This document shows positions 11,001 through 19,200 of a stretch of 53,892 nt of DNA, one piece after another. Under the pieces are notes generated by a model. That model ran no database searches and was not told the DNA's origin. It saw nothing but the letters and a program-made list of their open reading frames with translations. This stretch comes from a virus. The stretch covers positions 1 through 53,892 of the IMG/VR virus record IMGVR_UViG_3300027906_000022, one strand, 5' to 3'. The position numbers and the translations under genes are program-made. How positions within the stretch are numbered: position 1 is the first letter of the stretch; each line of letters begins with the position of its first letter.

Positions 11001-11692
11001 ATACTTTTACCTAAATTACTAGCGCTAATACCTATTATCTCATCATCAGTTTTAAGTTTTTTAGCATTTTTTAATTCTTTTAGTATTTGAATAGTTTCAT
11101 TTTTTCTTCTTTTACTAGGATCCAGTAATTCTACTAAATCTATTTCTTTATCACCTATCATAACCGAGTTACCCCAGGTTTCTCCAGCTTGAGGATCATA
11201 AAAAGGTACTTCTTTTCGTAACCAATTTACAATAGCATCTTCTTTTTGATGTAAAATTCTATCAGGATTTTCAATAGCTTGATCTAAAGTTAAAGTTGTG
11301 AGTTGGTCAGGATCGTTATTACGAGCTATAATTTGTGTTTCTAAATCTTTTCTGACTTTAGCTTCTTCTAGTCTTTGCGTGTTAAACTTACTAGAGGTAG
11401 GATTTGAAACACCATCTATATAATTGCTAGAATACTTGTCGTTATATTCTTTTTTAATATTATTTACTATTTTTGAATAACGAGAATTCGAAGCTTCCAA
11501 TTGTGATTCCAAAGATAAGGATGCTGTGTCCTCTCCCGCAGCCGCATCCAGAGCATTGGGGTCTTTCTTTACTTGTTTAACTTCTACTTTGTTAAAATAT
11601 TTAAAGTCTTCTAAACCAAGCCCTGCTTCATTAGCTAAAGCCTGGAGTTGTTCTAGAGTTAGTTTTTCTCCATTTAATATATATACTTCCAT
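2087..11692 (-). CDS. Giant internal virion (ejection) protein, polyvalent
   Basis: 3201 aa, last of four genes in T7 gp13-gp14-gp15-gp16 order, so probably a head-stored protein ejected with the DNA. Visible parts: an N-terminus like other marine-phage giant proteins (MEVYILNGEKLTLEQL); a hydrophobic Gly/Ala-rich segment near 745-790; a zincin motif HEFSH at 1297-1301; a short sigma-region-2-like stretch near 1490-1520 (VDAFDRVTRSYKPGEGSFTN); a HAD-type phosphatase segment starting DFDDT at 2281 with a later LTARP; and a C-terminal region starting FFNRRSALLQML that resembles the LPD38 domain of large polyvalent proteins. No SLT transglycosylase motif and no RNA polymerase DxDGD motif were seen. 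Domain names rest on motif recognition, not searches. Confidence 0.8.
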   Translation of the reverse strand: MEVYILNGEKLTLEQLQALANEAGLGLEDFKYFNKVEVKQVKKDPNALDAAAGEDTASLSLESQLEASNSRYSKIVNNIKKEYNDKYSSNYIDGVSNPTSSKFNTQRLEEAKVRKDLETQIIARNNDPDQLTTLTLDQAIENPDRILHQKEDAIVNWLRKEVPFYDPQAGETWGNSVMIGDKEIDLVELLDPSKRRKNETIQILKELKNAKKLKTDDEIIGISASNLGKSIEENSKNVNSVNALLKDSTPYELEKITDIVEVGEGMNRGEEEVTTYNVLKDGEVIANLPAGDLDDFFQNNITKEEFKKMQERSFKALSTMAAIMDAKNHQDFVKIKDDPETRLDYFENNFGDDLIKELKANGSFSSEEIEAIKDYLLQQKKDTTSKFARAGMWGFYSNSKDIDQLATNYSTLEGLDDSLREKLIRSGINNQALENLASQGINDLIFNKINQGQTSLLGDFLSETKPKDLLQLANFYNDPNNIYKILQTKALKEGKTIEQYLGGNVFKDTDFKLDEDVLEMFEKGDIEETYELAGGMKNTWDFIGERLQEEDQKAQVEHIKTFYEPKIKEIVETINNIGEELPDGYTIVSSPTKTGPILSIRGTEKNPSSDRIADIETLSGKLASAQSTFHNLARDREVAIDELITNSEAFYASLADRKQYDYIIDAAHREYGLGNLIVKDVNDAFTSTFLALPTLFDSEWAIGKQKQLNDKNNYYKEMTGPEFSLEYITRTLGQQSANITLAIATAGGGSALGLSNAAVSNAIGIGFGTTAGTQTFRDLNIQVDAYDEALRQKEIYKKAFAKGEISEYNYTMAMRDIDKTLAMKRLNDNQILTASFSNGIIEGVFTKYLGTAPNSIKLIKDFSTVNRKLIAEQLFKGNYSKVTNLIGKPLAIRTGSEVFEELSIFGGQQIVTEAGILGRDIDEGEFKSGLNETFWATVVTAGLSQGTGIAYSGLNAVGITKEYEKAISKRRFNINGLSKTLQGKTFKKLSPEVQKALLFDIGEEMKEMGLAVDQNSIDLLNLGAPEINRLIGTQMIKRDFLVSEGINPFLSKAQTDTAIAAKKKTMTAQQVKDFDGVLNSLDTQINNIKETATKNNNYTIAKNALGNLYKSYNISLKNDTEYDSKSPKDKLVYIINKARTDFEQDAINKAKSNPRMVEWVDGLRLNKEGELTTDKRFKKLTNEQKENIYRNWGKKQALDASRAFGTQLNVNRNAKQILGDVKNVKVEEWTNDDKGIQLLIDTGLEVGTAEFADALNKLQENKTFGLVFGKTILTQNKEGMEADLAKGELRAGTVILHEFSHITDDARMKSPEAKAKYFNNLFKAAATSDNKALNRIHNEIVLDLNNIYGEINNENKVIWEDEYSKYLQERLYAYEDEVQIEKDDNFLTRVFNATDPGNLNTPEKALNYLAANNAAFRSGKLSKETIKAIDEYKGKDLKQSEKNINELAIEYKELPADKRASFILDTDFYRQYLNTALAAMGFNIAKGDIATDQAEGFAVDAFDRVTRSYKPGEGSFTNWIYKTIGREGSAKIGEEIERKKKLVRQSQAQEQTRLVAKETAEDAVNLEERKKSEGKGKSLVDPRKLPGVPTNIDNLIKVDKNDVVINPESRSYTTDFRSISDKYGSKVAGEIYGIDAGKLKKGADLTYAQNKVVDGRKVISEAERIQGDYANIQDAKKLISLYPEFNISTPTAVTTKQGQETKVDKDVQGRSLGIAPSVQNYFYEDYIDPKALNKETKKDAITNPKGRSKGSTSQTQVRRLKPEFRGTISNETIKKLQKDLGITGKGEFNVPPKGKARTEFGRLLIGLANLKGAIVANTVVDQKIQSLIKKGEIKSSKTAAEITANTRAGRRGVQYSEKLPQYTTSIMQKTRLLPKESGTKKSTREAEYLTEDVKKFRLSEGIEKTIIDRDRYLSDEVAAFEGEMFLEGMTRVINDFLNTYPEFRTFIKQATVFGIDRSAYGVTDIFNKNISITQGDQVNVKREPMTSNKMLTDAYVKEIKKPSYVTRQQDKIEVLYDFAKAVESYLHEETEVEVNGKIKKVKANEKNAWVFDEIRAEATNSQQSPFRTLFPVYLVEVDFNGKPLRNVKGTEEHSTPQNTIGTLLIQAAIDQRVDEVFPTVKALAMQGWLSDDVDNKVNKDYSKSMPYNLLKTGIELYNKGELKLPDGTLAAIRMSESGVDLGFQLYIPTGQTLSQIFFGTEDVKLVDQKQLMRDLFSGKRTQAEVKKEAKRLVKIQQKVDETFKPEAPVVITKDNTADKAMSDARNSVEYKESRKGISVFDFDDTLAQSNSKVLYTMPDGTTGTLTAGEFALEASGLTNLGAEFNFSEFNEVKEGRKGPLADLALKRQGKFGSKDIFVLTARPQSSAINIKKFLDEIGLNIPLANITGLENGTPEAKADWMVGKYADGYNDFYFADDAFKNIEAVKNVFDVLDVKSKVQQARVKFSDKLDKDFNDMIERNMGVKSEYTYSDILARRKGKNQKKWTLFIPPSADDFRGLTMYTFAGKGKRGELDQEFFDKALIKPYMAGVNAMQLAKNRIKNAYKVLQQTSPNVRKKLNKKIGGTKYTHDEAIRIYLWNKDGVTIPGLSKTDKNKIVSLVNADVDLVAFAEGVKLITKKDTYVPPNEFWDGTTIVGDLGRLAREINRKEYLKEFTDNADILFSPKNLNKIEAVYGFRIREALEDSLYRMKTGSNKQTGSSRIVNAWTTWINNSVGAIMFFNRRSALLQMLSAGNFVNWSDNNPLNAGIAFANQPQYWKDVAYLFNSPKLKARRAGLEGDINESEIAQASRQGGMQGVLSYLLKLGFTPTQIADSIAISTGGAAFYRNRINTYKKEGYTVEEAEAKAFEDFSAISDETQQSADPMLISSQQAGVLGRFVLAFQNTPMQYTRLMKKAGQDIVNGRGDIKTNLSKIVYYGFIQNLIFSALQNALFALVPGFDDEEEPDFKTDKERDAWLAKQTNQEDAKVKRIANNMIDTILRGSGVAGAVVSTIKNVILELSERTDMTALQKSRHNAELIIALTSVSPPLSSKLRKVNTALNIHDIDKDVIAERGYSVMLDDRFQLSPAYDVVGNVASGLLNIPLDRVFNEVNSITEALDNRNTDYQRIALGLGWKTWNVKAKIEEHDLIKTHAKSKRKAEGIEKGKQTRKDNKEKEKAHKRLRVQVLNALPGIMRDSIRRKEIKDKKITAIYKLNQLKAKYVE

Positions 11693-11702
11693 ATTTTATT
11701 TT

Positions 11703-13385
11703 TTAAAAGAGTGATGCTAAACTTGATGGTGGTATTGCTTGTGCGCCTATAACTTTCATTCCGTCTGTGCCTACTCTATAAACACCTGCTGGGTCTTCAC
11801 CTTTTGCTGGAAAATAAACTATTTGTTGATCGTAACCTTTTGGTTTTATCGGAACAGCAAACAGTGATCCAAGGTTTGGATTTTTTGCTTTTAAACCAGC
11901 TCTCATTCTTTCAGCAAAAGTAGGACCATCATCTTTAACAATTTTTTCTACATCATTAGTTACCCTCATATACACATCGTCACCCGCGCTATATGTTTGA
12001 CCTGCAGCATTAAGAACATTATTATCATTTAAATATTTAAGCAGTTTAGAATCTACTTTTTTTCTTACTAAACTTACTCCTTTGGTTGCGGGATCTTGCA
12101 TTCCTCCAAATATTCCTTCTTTACCAGTTAGTATATTATTTCTAATTTGTAAATTAATCCAAGTTTTTTTCTGTTCTAACGTACCTCCATCTAAAAAATC
12201 TTTTACAGAATCATAAGTTTTATTCCCCATAACAACTTTACCTGAAACATCATAATTATTAGCTAGGTTAGTTGCTATAACTGCAGTTCTATTTTCACTT
12301 AATAAAGTCGCAGTTTCTGAACTTATCATTGCATTGAATTCATCGCTATTGTTAAGTTTATTTATATCAACAATTTCATGTGATTTTATACTTACATTAT
12401 TATTAGCTAAATTTTCAGTAGTTTCATAAGTTAATATAGGTGTATCATCTTCAGTTCCTTCTCGATCTTGCCCTACGTTTGTATGAACAAACGCTTTATC
12501 CATAATATTATTATCTTTATCAGTGAACCCACTAACATGCAATACTTCATCTCTATTTAATTTTTCACCCATAGGTACAACAAAATCAAAACCTTCTTCA
12601 CCTTCGTAGGCATTAAAGTTTATCTCTCTTTCAAAAATATAATTACCATTTTCATCTTGTTTTATATTACCAGCTTCAATACCATTTTTAAGTACATCTT
12701 TAAATTTAGGATGTGCTTTCATATGTGTTATAAACGAACTGTTAGCAGGAATACTAACTTTAGAATGCAACACATTGTCATTACCTGAAACTTTAAGTGT
12801 TCGCGAAGAAGTAGCTCCGTCATAAAGAGTATTAATATCTGCCCCTGAACTTGCGTCTAATGTTATAGTGTTTAAAAGTTGTTCGCCGGTTTCCATATCA
12901 CCTATTACAGTATCTGTATTATTAGAATCTAATTTAGATTTTTTATATGCTTCTACATCCGCCAGATATCTACCCATAGTAGTTAAACTTTTGTTATTAT
13001 ACCTGCTAAAATTTGTAAGTATTTCTCTTTTAGCTTTTTCATCTTCGGGGGATAAATCTCCAAACTGTATATCTATTTGAGCTTGAGTAGCTTCTTCCCC
13101 TCTTTTTATAACTTCTGCAGACCACTGTTCATAAATACCTTTATCTTTAATTTGTTCTTCTCCTTTTAGTAATAAACCATCGACAATTTGATCATTAGCT
13201 AACATAGTTGAAACCCTATATTCATTTTTTAATTGTTTCAATTCATTAGTTTTCTTTTGATTAGCTACATAAGCGTTACCTAGTTGTGCAAACATGTTTC
13301 CAAGTGAAGTTAATCCTTGTCCACCTGGGTTAACTTCTAGTTTATTAGAGATTGTATAGTCTGCTCCTGGTATTTTATATCCCAT
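11703..13385 (-). CDS. gp15-like internal virion protein candidate
   Basis: 560 aa, soluble, with long charged, probably helical stretches around residues 40-170 and a mixed alpha/beta C-terminus. No motif is recognised. The call rests on position: it lies between the gp14-like alanine-rich membrane/coiled-coil protein and the giant gp16-like protein, matching T7 gp14-gp15-gp16. It would form part of the internal core and the channel through the host envelope. Confidence 0.55.
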   Translation of the reverse strand: MGYKIPGADYTISNKLEVNPGGQGLTSLGNMFAQLGNAYVANQKKTNELKQLKNEYRVSTMLANDQIVDGLLLKGEEQIKDKGIYEQWSAEVIKRGEEATQAQIDIQFGDLSPEDEKAKREILTNFSRYNNKSLTTMGRYLADVEAYKKSKLDSNNTDTVIGDMETGEQLLNTITLDASSGADINTLYDGATSSRTLKVSGNDNVLHSKVSIPANSSFITHMKAHPKFKDVLKNGIEAGNIKQDENGNYIFEREINFNAYEGEEGFDFVVPMGEKLNRDEVLHVSGFTDKDNNIMDKAFVHTNVGQDREGTEDDTPILTYETTENLANNNVSIKSHEIVDINKLNNSDEFNAMISSETATLLSENRTAVIATNLANNYDVSGKVVMGNKTYDSVKDFLDGGTLEQKKTWINLQIRNNILTGKEGIFGGMQDPATKGVSLVRKKVDSKLLKYLNDNNVLNAAGQTYSAGDDVYMRVTNDVEKIVKDDGPTFAERMRAGLKAKNPNLGSLFAVPIKPKGYDQQIVYFPAKGEDPAGVYRVGTDGMKVIGAQAIPPSSLASLF

Positions 13386-13398
13386 ATTGTTTTATTAT

Positions 13399-13548
13399 TT
13401 AAAAAGTTTTTTTATATGCCCTATAAGCTTTTCTACTTGTATCTACATTTTTCATTAAACCTGCTTGATACATTCCAGATTTATTCATTGCATTACTAGA
13501 CCAATCCTTGTAACTCATGGGGGTATTAGCGCCGCCTCCGGCACCTAC
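13399..13548 (-). CDS. -1 frame extension of the gp14-like protein
   Basis: An open -1 frame of 49 codons continues directly from the last sense codon of the gp14-like gene. It begins with a Gly/Ala linker (VGAGGGANTP), then MSYKDWSSNAMNKSGMYQAG, and ends in a basic segment before TAA at 13401-13399. Read through a -1 slip it gives a 306-aa protein. It fills a 159-nt space that otherwise has no gene in an operon where genes nearly touch. If there is no frameshift, a stand-alone 39-aa ORF could start at the ATG at 13518. Confidence 0.55.
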   Translation of the reverse strand, partial: VGAGGGANTPMSYKDWSSNAMNKSGMYQAGLMKNVDTSRKAYRAYKKTF

Positions 13549-13554
13549 TTTCCC
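13529..13554 (-). promoter_or_regulatory. Programmed -1 frameshift signal: GGGAAAG plus hairpin
   Basis: GGGAAAG occupies 13554-13548 in the phase X XXY YYZ of the upstream gene (ATG GGA AAG), right before its TAG stop. It is the same heptamer used by lambda G/GT. Three nt later a GC-rich hairpin can form: GTGCCG, loop GAGG, CGGCGC (13544-13529), six pairs including one G-U. The 3-nt spacer is shorter than the usual 5-8. Such GC content is rare in this genome. Confidence 0.55.
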
Positions 13555-14318
13555 ATACCCATGGTAAAGGCAGAGCTTGCAACCCCACTAGCAACATTAC
13601 CTATTCCAGTAAATATTCCTGCAGTAGCAGCATCTCTTCTTTGTCTAGATGCATCTTCTCTTTGAGCAGCTCCAGTTTCTTTAGATATATTATAAGCAAT
13701 ATCTGCGTTATCTCTATCTTCTTGTGCTTCAAACTCAAATAATTTCCCTTGAGCATCTGCAGCTTGTTCTCTTTGACCTTCAGATATTGCAATACCTTGT
13801 AACCTTTGTTGTTCTGTTATTTGTGCTTGCATTAAGTTTTGAGCACCTTGAGCTTTTAGTTGTTCGTTTCGAGCCTCTTGTTGTTCTATACTAGCGGCTA
13901 CCCCAGACTTACTTGCTAAAGCAGCTTGTGCTAAAGCAGTTGCTCCACCCGCGCTAGCTCCTGTAGCTCTTAACATGTCTAAAGTATTAGCTAATGATAT
14001 ATCAGCTTCTTCTGCTTGAATTTCAGCAGCTTGTGTAGCAACCCCTAATTGAGCATAAGGGTTACTCATCATACCGGTTAGATCAGTTGCCATGTCAGCT
14101 AATGATGTAACACCTGCATAAGGATTTATAATTTTTTGTCTAGCATCTTGTAATTCTTTTACTTTAAACGCCGCCGCTTCTTTTGCATCTCGTGCCCTAC
14201 GCATTGATTTGTGCTCTTGGCCTGATTGTACTGCGCCTCCAACAACGGCTGCGGTTGCTGCTGTTCCTGCGGCTACTGCCCCAATCGTTAAGGCTGTTGT
14301 TGCTGATATTACTGCCAT
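13545..14318 (-). CDS. gp14-like internal virion protein
   Basis: 257 aa in frame 0. The N-terminus (about 5-32) is a hydrophobic Ala/Gly/Thr helix. The middle is a long Ala/Gln/Glu-rich coiled coil, and the C-terminus (about 233-255) is a second Ala/Gly/Ser hydrophobic segment. This architecture and the position between a GNAT-like gene and a gp15-like gene match T7 gp14, an ejected protein that inserts in the outer membrane. AAAGGAT before the ATG is one of few Shine-Dalgarno-like sites here. The gene ends in a slippery site, so a longer 306-aa form is likely. Confidence 0.7.
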   Translation of the reverse strand: MAVISATTALTIGAVAAGTAATAAVVGGAVQSGQEHKSMRRARDAKEAAAFKVKELQDARQKIINPYAGVTSLADMATDLTGMMSNPYAQLGVATQAAEIQAEEADISLANTLDMLRATGASAGGATALAQAALASKSGVAASIEQQEARNEQLKAQGAQNLMQAQITEQQRLQGIAISEGQREQAADAQGKLFEFEAQEDRDNADIAYNISKETGAAQREDASRQRRDAATAGIFTGIGNVASGVASSAFTMGMGK

Positions 14319-14329
14319 ATCCTTTAATT

Positions 14330-14731
14330 TTAAATTATCACTTTTATCATTTCGTGTGATGGGGTTTTATCTATACTCCACCCTATTTTTTCATGTATTT
14401 TTAATAAGCTATTACTCCTACTTATAGACATCATGTATTTACTCCCAGCTTCTTTAACCATTTGTTCTGCTGTAAGTATTAACAGTTCTATAGCTTGTTT
14501 ACGTATTTTTTTATCTGCATTAGGATTAGATATAATCCAGTCAAGCCATACCATTTTAGAATTGCTCCAGTATAAAAATCCAGCTACTATATTTTCACCT
14601 TCATTCTCTATCATTATACCACCCGTACCATTATCCGGTAACATATCTTTTGCCATTACGGGCCAATTCCACGCTTTCCACCAGTCTGATAATATTTCAT
14701 AATCAGACTCAGTTAATGTTCTTGTATTCAT
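14330..14731 (-). CDS. GNAT-like acetyltransferase fold protein (gp13 position)
   Basis: 133 aa. It reads like a short GNAT domain: an N-terminal acceptor-side region, a VAGFLYWSNSKMVWLDWIISNP strand pair, a helix with the KKIRKQAIELLI segment, and a final strand with HEKIGW. T7-like phages place a similar short GNAT-like internal protein (gp13) just before gp14, and the order here is the same. The acetyl-CoA loop is not a clean Q/RxxGxG/A, so enzymatic activity is uncertain. The leader is TTAAATTAAATTAA. Confidence 0.65.
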   Translation of the reverse strand: MNTRTLTESDYEILSDWWKAWNWPVMAKDMLPDNGTGGIMIENEGENIVAGFLYWSNSKMVWLDWIISNPNADKKIRKQAIELLILTAEQMVKEAGSKYMMSISRSNSLLKIHEKIGWSIDKTPSHEMIKVII

Positions 14732-14741
14732 TTAATTTAAT

Positions 14742-16181
14742 TTAATATGATGACTCTACAAAATCTGAAGATACAGCAAATAATTCTACTGGATTAGATC
14801 TTGATGTGTCGTCTGTTTCTATTGTGACAGTTGCATAATAACCTTTAACACCAGTCATTGCGCTACCAAAAATAACTTCACCTGTCGTTGCTGTACTATT
14901 ATTTACTAAGTTTGCAAAGTATTTTCCTTCTTTTTTAACAAAACCAGCATAACGTACGGGTTGATTAGCTAATAGCACTGCGGTTCCTGTGTTACCAGCC
15001 GAGTCATAAGCTCCATCAGTATAACTTAACACCGTGTTACAAGAATCTACTAATTCAAAAGATCTTGCGGCATCAAATTGACTCACCTCCCAACCATTAC
15101 TACCTTCGTAGTTAACTGTTTTAAATACTTTAGACAAACTCACCTCCGGATTAAAAACAAATTGTATAGAAGAATTGTATTGGGTTCCGTAAAAATTATT
15201 TCTATTAGGTGGTATAGTTGTAGTATCGTAATGTTTCCATAACCCTCCATCTTTAAAGCTATAATAATTACTTTGTAAACTGAAGATTTGATCTGGTATA
15301 TAGTTGAAAAAACTTGTCCAACCTAATACTCTTTCGTCAAAAACTAATGTAGCTGTAGAAGGAGAAGGGTTAATAGTACCATCATGTGCTTTAGGACTTT
15401 GTTGTAGTGATAATACATATTGTTTATTATATATATCATAAGCCCCTAATGCTTTTCCCGCACCCCAAGTTGTACTATCTAATACACCAAATTGATCTCT
15501 AAAATAATCAATCATTCCGTAATTAGCTATTTCTGTTATACCATCTCTAGATAATCTTAATACTGCATTTCTATTTTTATCAGTAAAATATTTTTGATAT
15601 CCATATACTGCAAAACTTTCTGGATTATTACTAATACCATATTCACCTGCATAAGGAATTATATCACCTATAACCATATTAGAAGCTGATAAACTTCCTC
15701 CACCTTCAGCATTATAAATAACATCTTTATCTATAGGTGCTCTACTAACTTTATCTTGTTGGAAAATAATCAATGCTGTATCTTCAGCATATAATTTTTG
15801 GATAGAACCGTTGATTGGATCAGCAGCTTTTGTGATATCAGTACCCACGGAGAAAACATTTGAATTGTTTATACCAGTTCGTGAGTTAAAAATACCTGAA
15901 TAAATCATAGCATTTGATCTCACAGAAGAATTAGGTTCATCTTCTACTAAATAAGCTTTAACCCCGTAGTCTACGTTAGTATTATTATAACCACCCCTTA
16001 TTCTCGCCTCTTCTATAACCCAACTATCTGCATTTACTGACGTAGCAAAAACTGGATAATGACCATCAACTCCTGTAGGTACACCAAAAGAACCATTCCA
16101 ACCCGGCGCGCTTGTTGCTGAGTCATAAGTCTTTTTCAAAAGAAAAGAATTAAAGTATTTTACTTCTATAATAGCTCCCAT
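14742..16181 (-). CDS. Tail nozzle/tube-associated protein, second part
   Basis: 479 aa, beta-rich, with many Tyr, Asn and Ser and no membrane segment. It follows 30 nt after the 1351-aa tail protein and precedes the internal virion genes. Its content (repeated beta strands, readings such as YGISNNPESFAVYGYQKYFTDKNRNAVLRLS) resembles the beta-propeller-like distal half of large phage nozzle proteins. Together with the 1351-aa gene it may do what a single gp12-like tail tubular protein B does elsewhere. Inferred from position and composition. Confidence 0.6.
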   Translation of the reverse strand: MGAIIEVKYFNSFLLKKTYDSATSAPGWNGSFGVPTGVDGHYPVFATSVNADSWVIEEARIRGGYNNTNVDYGVKAYLVEDEPNSSVRSNAMIYSGIFNSRTGINNSNVFSVGTDITKAADPINGSIQKLYAEDTALIIFQQDKVSRAPIDKDVIYNAEGGGSLSASNMVIGDIIPYAGEYGISNNPESFAVYGYQKYFTDKNRNAVLRLSRDGITEIANYGMIDYFRDQFGVLDSTTWGAGKALGAYDIYNKQYVLSLQQSPKAHDGTINPSPSTATLVFDERVLGWTSFFNYIPDQIFSLQSNYYSFKDGGLWKHYDTTTIPPNRNNFYGTQYNSSIQFVFNPEVSLSKVFKTVNYEGSNGWEVSQFDAARSFELVDSCNTVLSYTDGAYDSAGNTGTAVLLANQPVRYAGFVKKEGKYFANLVNNSTATTGEVIFGSAMTGVKGYYATVTIETDDTSRSNPVELFAVSSDFVESSY

Positions 16182-16211
16182 ATTATTATCACTTATTTAT
16201 TAATTTACTTA

Positions 16212-19200
16212 CTAGGGATAAAGTACGGGTGCAGACACGGTAGTTCTAGCACCAAGTGCATTAAACGTAGCAGTATAAGATCCATCTTTAGTGTATTCCC
16301 AATTAACACTTGGTCTATAAAATGTTTTAACAACACTTCCACCAAATGTAGCTTTTGTAGTAAGGTTTAAATCAGTATATAATTGAGTTACATATTTAGT
16401 TATATGTTCTTTAGCATAATAAGTTACACCACCTACATTATATTGATATTGTTGAGGAGTAGAAACACCACCTGCATAATTATAATCCCCCATTATAAAC
16501 CCTTGACTTACATTTATATTTTTAGTAGAAGCACAATTATTCCAATTACAACCTGTTCCTTCTAACGCCCCCATTGTTATTCTATATTCGCCTGGTAAGT
16601 CAAAAGCAAAAACTCTTCTTACTCCAGACGTACTAGTTAAACTAGCTCCTAAAGTCATTTTATTTGTACCACTTGTATTAGTCATTCCTCCTTCACCTAC
16701 TGCTCCATATGAACCAGAATATGTACCACTATAATCAGATGTAGTACTTACCCCAATCAATGAATTATCAACATCTACTGCCACGGTCCAAGGGCTAGCA
16801 GAACTTGCTCTATATTCTACTGTTGCTTGTACTTCAATAGCTCCAGAAAGCCCTGTGTTACTTGATTCTCCCCAAAATTGTACGTAAAAAGCTCCTTCAC
16901 TTATACCTAAACCAGCTGACTGTTTGTCTCTAATGAAAGTGTAATCACCTGTATCACCTGGAGTTGTACAATAAAGACTGCTGTTAGTTGTAGCTGGAGC
17001 AACTAAAGAAGTTCCATATACATTAGCAGCGATTGGTCCTGTAGGTGTTGTATCTAAAGCAGTATAACTTGGGCTAAAATAATATCTTGAACCATCTCCA
17101 TCGTTCATAGGGGGAGAAGTTTGAACAAATCTACCAGGAACCTCAGGTTGACCTATTGTAATATTTAAAGTACAATCAGCTGTTAATCCACCTGCATCTG
17201 TTACTCTAGCAACTACAGCGTAAGTTGCAGCTCCAGTAGCAGCCGTAATTACACCTTGGTTAGCTACTGTTGTCATTGTAAATATACTAACTGGACTTCC
17301 TCCTTGTGTTTGAGATACAATAGACCATGTTAAGTTATCTGTATCTCTTGTGGTATCTGCAGATCCATTTTTACCTGTTAATGTAACTATAGCAGGCAAA
17401 GCATCAGTGGTTACCGTAATATTTCTTGGACATGTACCATCTATTGTAGGTGGTATATTACCTAATTGTCCTGATTGAGCTGGTGGAGTACTTTCGTCTC
17501 CACTTATATCATATGTAAAATTAAATTCATAATTACCAGTAGTAGAAGCATCAGGTCCATAATAAAATTTCTCAGCCGTTTTTAATTCATATGTATAAGG
17601 ACTTCCCGCAGATTCTACTAATGTAAATTTACTTGTAACATTTTCAGGTATTGCTTTGCTATCAAAAACACTCCATTTTCCATTTGCTGGATCAGTATCA
17701 ATTCTTGCACTAGGTATTTGAGTTCCAATAACATCTTCCCCGTAAAACGGACCAGCAACTACAGTATTAAGTGCATCATCTTCTTCTAAATTAAGTACAA
17801 ATCCTCCAGTAGACCATACTCCTCCCGTGTCTGTAGCAACCGCCGTGTTTAAATCTGATATTAAACCTGTTGTAGAAGTTTCCCAGTAAATATCTAATCT
17901 AGAAACTTCTGGTTCAGTTTCATAAATTGCTAAATATTCTATAGGATCATAAGGGCTACTTGCATCTGCTATTACTCCAAAAGCTTGAGTAGTAATTACT
18001 TGTCCTATTAAAGGATTAGATTTAGCTGTATAAAAACCCCATACATCAAGTGTATTAACTATAGTAACATCTATATCAAATAGATCTCTTAAATCTTGAA
18101 TAATACTAACTGTATCACTTAATCTTCCGGGATAAAACTGTTCGTTACCAGCTGTTGTTACCACTCCGGTCGCTGCATCATTTTGAACTCTACCAAATAA
18201 TTGTACAGAACTTCTAAATTGTTTTTGTTGTGGTCCAACTTCACTAAGATCTCTAGGAACTTTATTTATATTATCATTTATTAATACAATATTTGATAAA
18301 GCTCCACCAGTGTTTGTTCCATCAGGATTACCTTTCATCACTCCAGGTAAATATACATTATAATATTCTTGTTCTTGTTGTTTAACTACAATTTTATAAG
18401 AATACCAACCTAAAGGATTATAGTTTGCGTTAGTTTTATCTGAATTATATAAACCCGGGGTACCATTTTCTTTAGGTACTATAGCTGGAGAATCACTATT
18501 AATCGTGTCATTAAATAAAACTTTTAAAGATTCGCCTGGCCAAGCTGGAGCAACTGTATCTGCACAACCACCAGTTGCAGGGTCACAACGATAAGGACTA
18601 TAAACAGTATCAGCTCCAAATCCCCCAGCTGTTAAGCTTGCTAAACTATTAGATAATATTGTGCTTGATTGTCTACCAAATTTATCTGATAAAACAATAC
18701 CAACTTGATAATTTCTATTCTGTTTTAGAGAATGATTAGGATATTCAGTAATTGCGTGACTACTATACGCTAATGTGTTTGCTGCTTTATCAGACACACC
18801 TACTTGATAATCTAAAGAAGGAGGTGGAGTATGTTTGTCTTGAAAATTACCATATGTAATTCTATTACTTATTAACTCTTGAGCTTTAGCTCTTACAGGT
18901 ACTCTATCATATACCCTTATTAATTCATCTTCTGGTAAAGTTTTATAAGGTTTTGTAGATTCATAACTATAAATATACACATCATCCGTAAGACTAGTAT
19001 TCCATGGAGGAGCATTTTCTACTTTAATAGTATCTACTACTCTTATAGCTTGGCCATCAGATTCTTTATATAGAATATCTATTTCTGTAATTTTAATTGG
19101 GGATGTTGTTGTAGCTTGAAGAACAGCGCGGGTTGCAGGAAGAGGAATAAGTAAATCTATTTTTGTTACTTTGTTTTCCATAAAATCTACAATAGTACTT

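Noticed and set aside
2087-11692. DFDDT as an RNA polymerase catalytic motif (virion polymerase)
   Set aside because: The motif starts a HAD-type fold (followed by LTARP and ADD); a polymerase would show DxDGD and other beta-barrel signatures, which I did not find.
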